Part shown: positions 62,848 to 64,000 of the stretch, piece after piece
How the letters are laid out: each line of letters begins with the position of its first letter
Position numbering within the stretch: the stretch's first letter is position 1
Assembly: GCF_003325475.1 (NCBI RefSeq)
Contig: NZ_CP029495.1
Location: forward strand, 4,154,001 to 4,218,000
Length of the DNA stretch: 64,000 nt
Reading direction: 5' to 3'
From: Chromobacterium phragmitis
GTDB lineage: Bacteria > Pseudomonadota > Gammaproteobacteria > Burkholderiales > Chromobacteriaceae
Program-made: the position numbers and the translations under genes
The notes under the pieces: generated by a model
The model's input: the letters and a program-made list of their open reading frames with translations, nothing else
Databases searched by the model: none
Told to the model about the DNA's origin: nothing

Positions 62848-63588
62848 CTACCTGGCCGCGGCCTTGCGCTGCTGCAGAGACTGCCACAGCTGGTCGGCGC
62901 GTTGCGCCGCGCCGGCCTTCTGCTGCTCGGTCAAGGCCTGGTAGTCCTTGGTTTTCAGCAGCCAATCGGCGCTGAGCGCGTCGCCGGAGCGGCGCGCCAC
63001 CAGGTTCCAGGCGGCGGCCTCTTCCGGCTTTTTCTCCAACAGATAACTCTCCGAGATGATGGCCGCCGCGTGCAGGTTGCCGCGCGCATACGCCTGCTGC
63101 AGCGCTTCGCGCGCCTCCTCGCGATAACGGAAATCCGGCTGGTAATCCGGTTCCTTGGGCTTGCCGTCCAGCTGGAACAGATAGCGCTCGGCCAGATGCG
63201 TCAACGCTTGCGGATCGCCGCGGCTAGCGGCCATGCGCAGATCGGACAACGACATCTGGTAATAGCGCGCGGCGATCGCGTAGCCCAGCTTGCGCAACTG
63301 TTGCTTGCGCGCCAGCTCCGCCGGCGCTTCCCTTGGCGAGGCCGCGTCCTGCTGCCGCGACGAGGCCGATGGATCTCCGCCCACCGCGAAGCTGAAGCCA
63401 TCGGCCGATACTTTCGCGCCGCTCCCCGCCGGCCCGCCCCGTCTCGTTTCTCCCTTGGCGCTCGCCGCGACGGACGGCGTCCCTTCCGAAGCGCCGTCCG
63501 TCATCGCGGTGCGAGCGGGCAGCCATAACCATGCCACGGCGGCCGCCGTCCCTGCGGCCGCTGCGAGCAACGCGGTTGCCCTCTTCAT
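62848..63588 (-). CDS. Sel1-like repeat protein, membrane-anchored
   Basis: The 246-residue product has an N-terminal membrane helix (ATALLAAAAGTAAAVAWLWL), a low-complexity linker (about 30-90) and Sel1-like helical repeats: LSDLRMAASRGDPQALTHLA, REEAREALQQAYARGNLHAA. These scaffold protein contacts in the periplasm. ATG 63588 lies 2 bases after the stop of the upstream metallopeptidase gene, so the two are probably one transcript. It converges on pbpC with 19 bp between stops. Confidence 0.75.
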   Translation of the reverse strand: MKRATALLAAAAGTAAAVAWLWLPARTAMTDGASEGTPSVAASAKGETRRGGPAGSGAKVSADGFSFAVGGDPSASSRQQDAASPREAPAELARKQQLRKLGYAIAARYYQMSLSDLRMAASRGDPQALTHLAERYLFQLDGKPKEPDYQPDFRYREEAREALQQAYARGNLHAAAIISESYLLEKKPEEAAAWNLVARRSGDALSADWLLKTKDYQALTEQQKAGAAQRADQLWQSLQQRKAAAR

Positions 63589-63590
63589 CG

Positions 63591-64000
63591 TCAGATCCTG
63601 TTCATGCAGGCGGAGAAGCCGTTGGCGTAGCCGTAGCGCGAGTAATAGTCGCGCTGCGACGGCGTGCCGTGCTCGGCGTAGTCGGCTGCGTTGCGCGCGG
63701 AGACCACGGCGTTCTCGATGAAGCTTGGATAGCGCAGATTGCTCTCGGCGTATTTGGCGAAGGTGCCGCCTACGCAATCGGCCTGCAGCTCCTGCATCGG
63801 CGCTTGCTTATAGATATTGTTGGCGAACTGCACCGAATGGCCCCACTCGTGCGCCAGGATGAACTTGGCCACGTAGTTGCCGTAGCTGTTTTCCTGCTGC
63901 TGCAGGAAGCCGGTGCCCACGCTGATGGTGTATGGCCCGCACGCCATCGCGCTGGATTGCGGCTCGCCGCAGGCGCGTTGATCCACGTACACCGTCGGCC
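63591..64000 (-). CDS. Neutral zinc metallopeptidase, C-terminal part (5' end outside window)
   Basis: The frame runs from the window edge (PTVYVDQRACGEPQ) for 136 codons to the stop at 63591. It has the zinc motif HEWGH in FILAHEWGHSVQF and the downstream ELQADCVGG, matching the Zn_peptidase (YpfJ) family; ISVGTGFLQQQENS is also typical. The N-terminal half with any membrane anchor is beyond base 64000. A Met at 63992 is internal, not the start. Confidence 0.8.
   Translation of the reverse strand, partial: PTVYVDQRACGEPQSSAMACGPYTISVGTGFLQQQENSYGNYVAKFILAHEWGHSVQFANNIYKQAPMQELQADCVGGTFAKYAESNLRYPSFIENAVVSARNAADYAEHGTPSQRDYYSRYGYANGFSACMNRI

Overview
The window reads as chromosome of a high-GC betaproteobacterium close to Chromobacterium (Neisseriales). 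This rests on recognised protein families, gene order and codon use recalled from memory; no database was searched. Most of it is ordinary core genome. The clear exception is an AT-richer stretch at about 23.7-28.7 kb between narL and narI.

Layout. 0-8.5 kb: the 5' part of dnaB, a HI0933-type flavoprotein, sodB, an orphan periplasmic binding protein, and a leftward cluster (hypothetical, ygfX-like, folC, SPOR protein, cvpA, hairpin, purF). 8.5-16 kb: the ABC-F ATPase uup, two more orphan binding proteins, a probable Tat lipoprotein of the NlpC/P60 family, and a four-gene envelope operon (COG4315 protein, YVTN propeller, ECF sigma factor, anti-sigma factor). 16-19.2 kb: dapF, a DUF484 protein, a membrane protein, and an EamA exporter.

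19.4-38.4 kb is a nitrate respiration locus. moaA and mobB make the molybdenum cofactor, narXL senses nitrate, and narK1-narK2-narGHJI encodes transport and the membrane reductase. It is split by the AT-rich island, which holds an immunity-like small gene, a membrane-anchored HEPN/DUF4145-like gene, a small lipoprotein gene broken by a 90-bp MITE, an ankyrin gene, an unknown gene, and two tandem IS5-family elements. The MITE and both IS copies share terminal repeats and TAA target duplications. Excising them in silico restores the reading frames of the genes they hit.

38.5-52.6 kb: pqiA (split in two)-pqiB-pqiC with a small HhH gene, a TauE/SafE exporter divergent from a LysR regulator with a clear operator-like palindrome, ppiD, tRNA-Asp, tRNA-Val, an HU gene, and the protein quality control series tig-clpP-clpX-lon. 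52.9-64 kb: a 1,893-residue alpha-2-macroglobulin with a CLEQ thioester motif and its usual partner pbpC, separated here by a HIT gene and an AT-richer binding-protein gene; then a Sel1-like protein and the 3' part of a zinc metallopeptidase.

The best candidates for new biology are the narL-narI island (possible orphan immunity array with an IS/MITE pair), the ECF sigma gene that lacks a canonical start codon, and the set of four periplasmic binding proteins without transporter genes.
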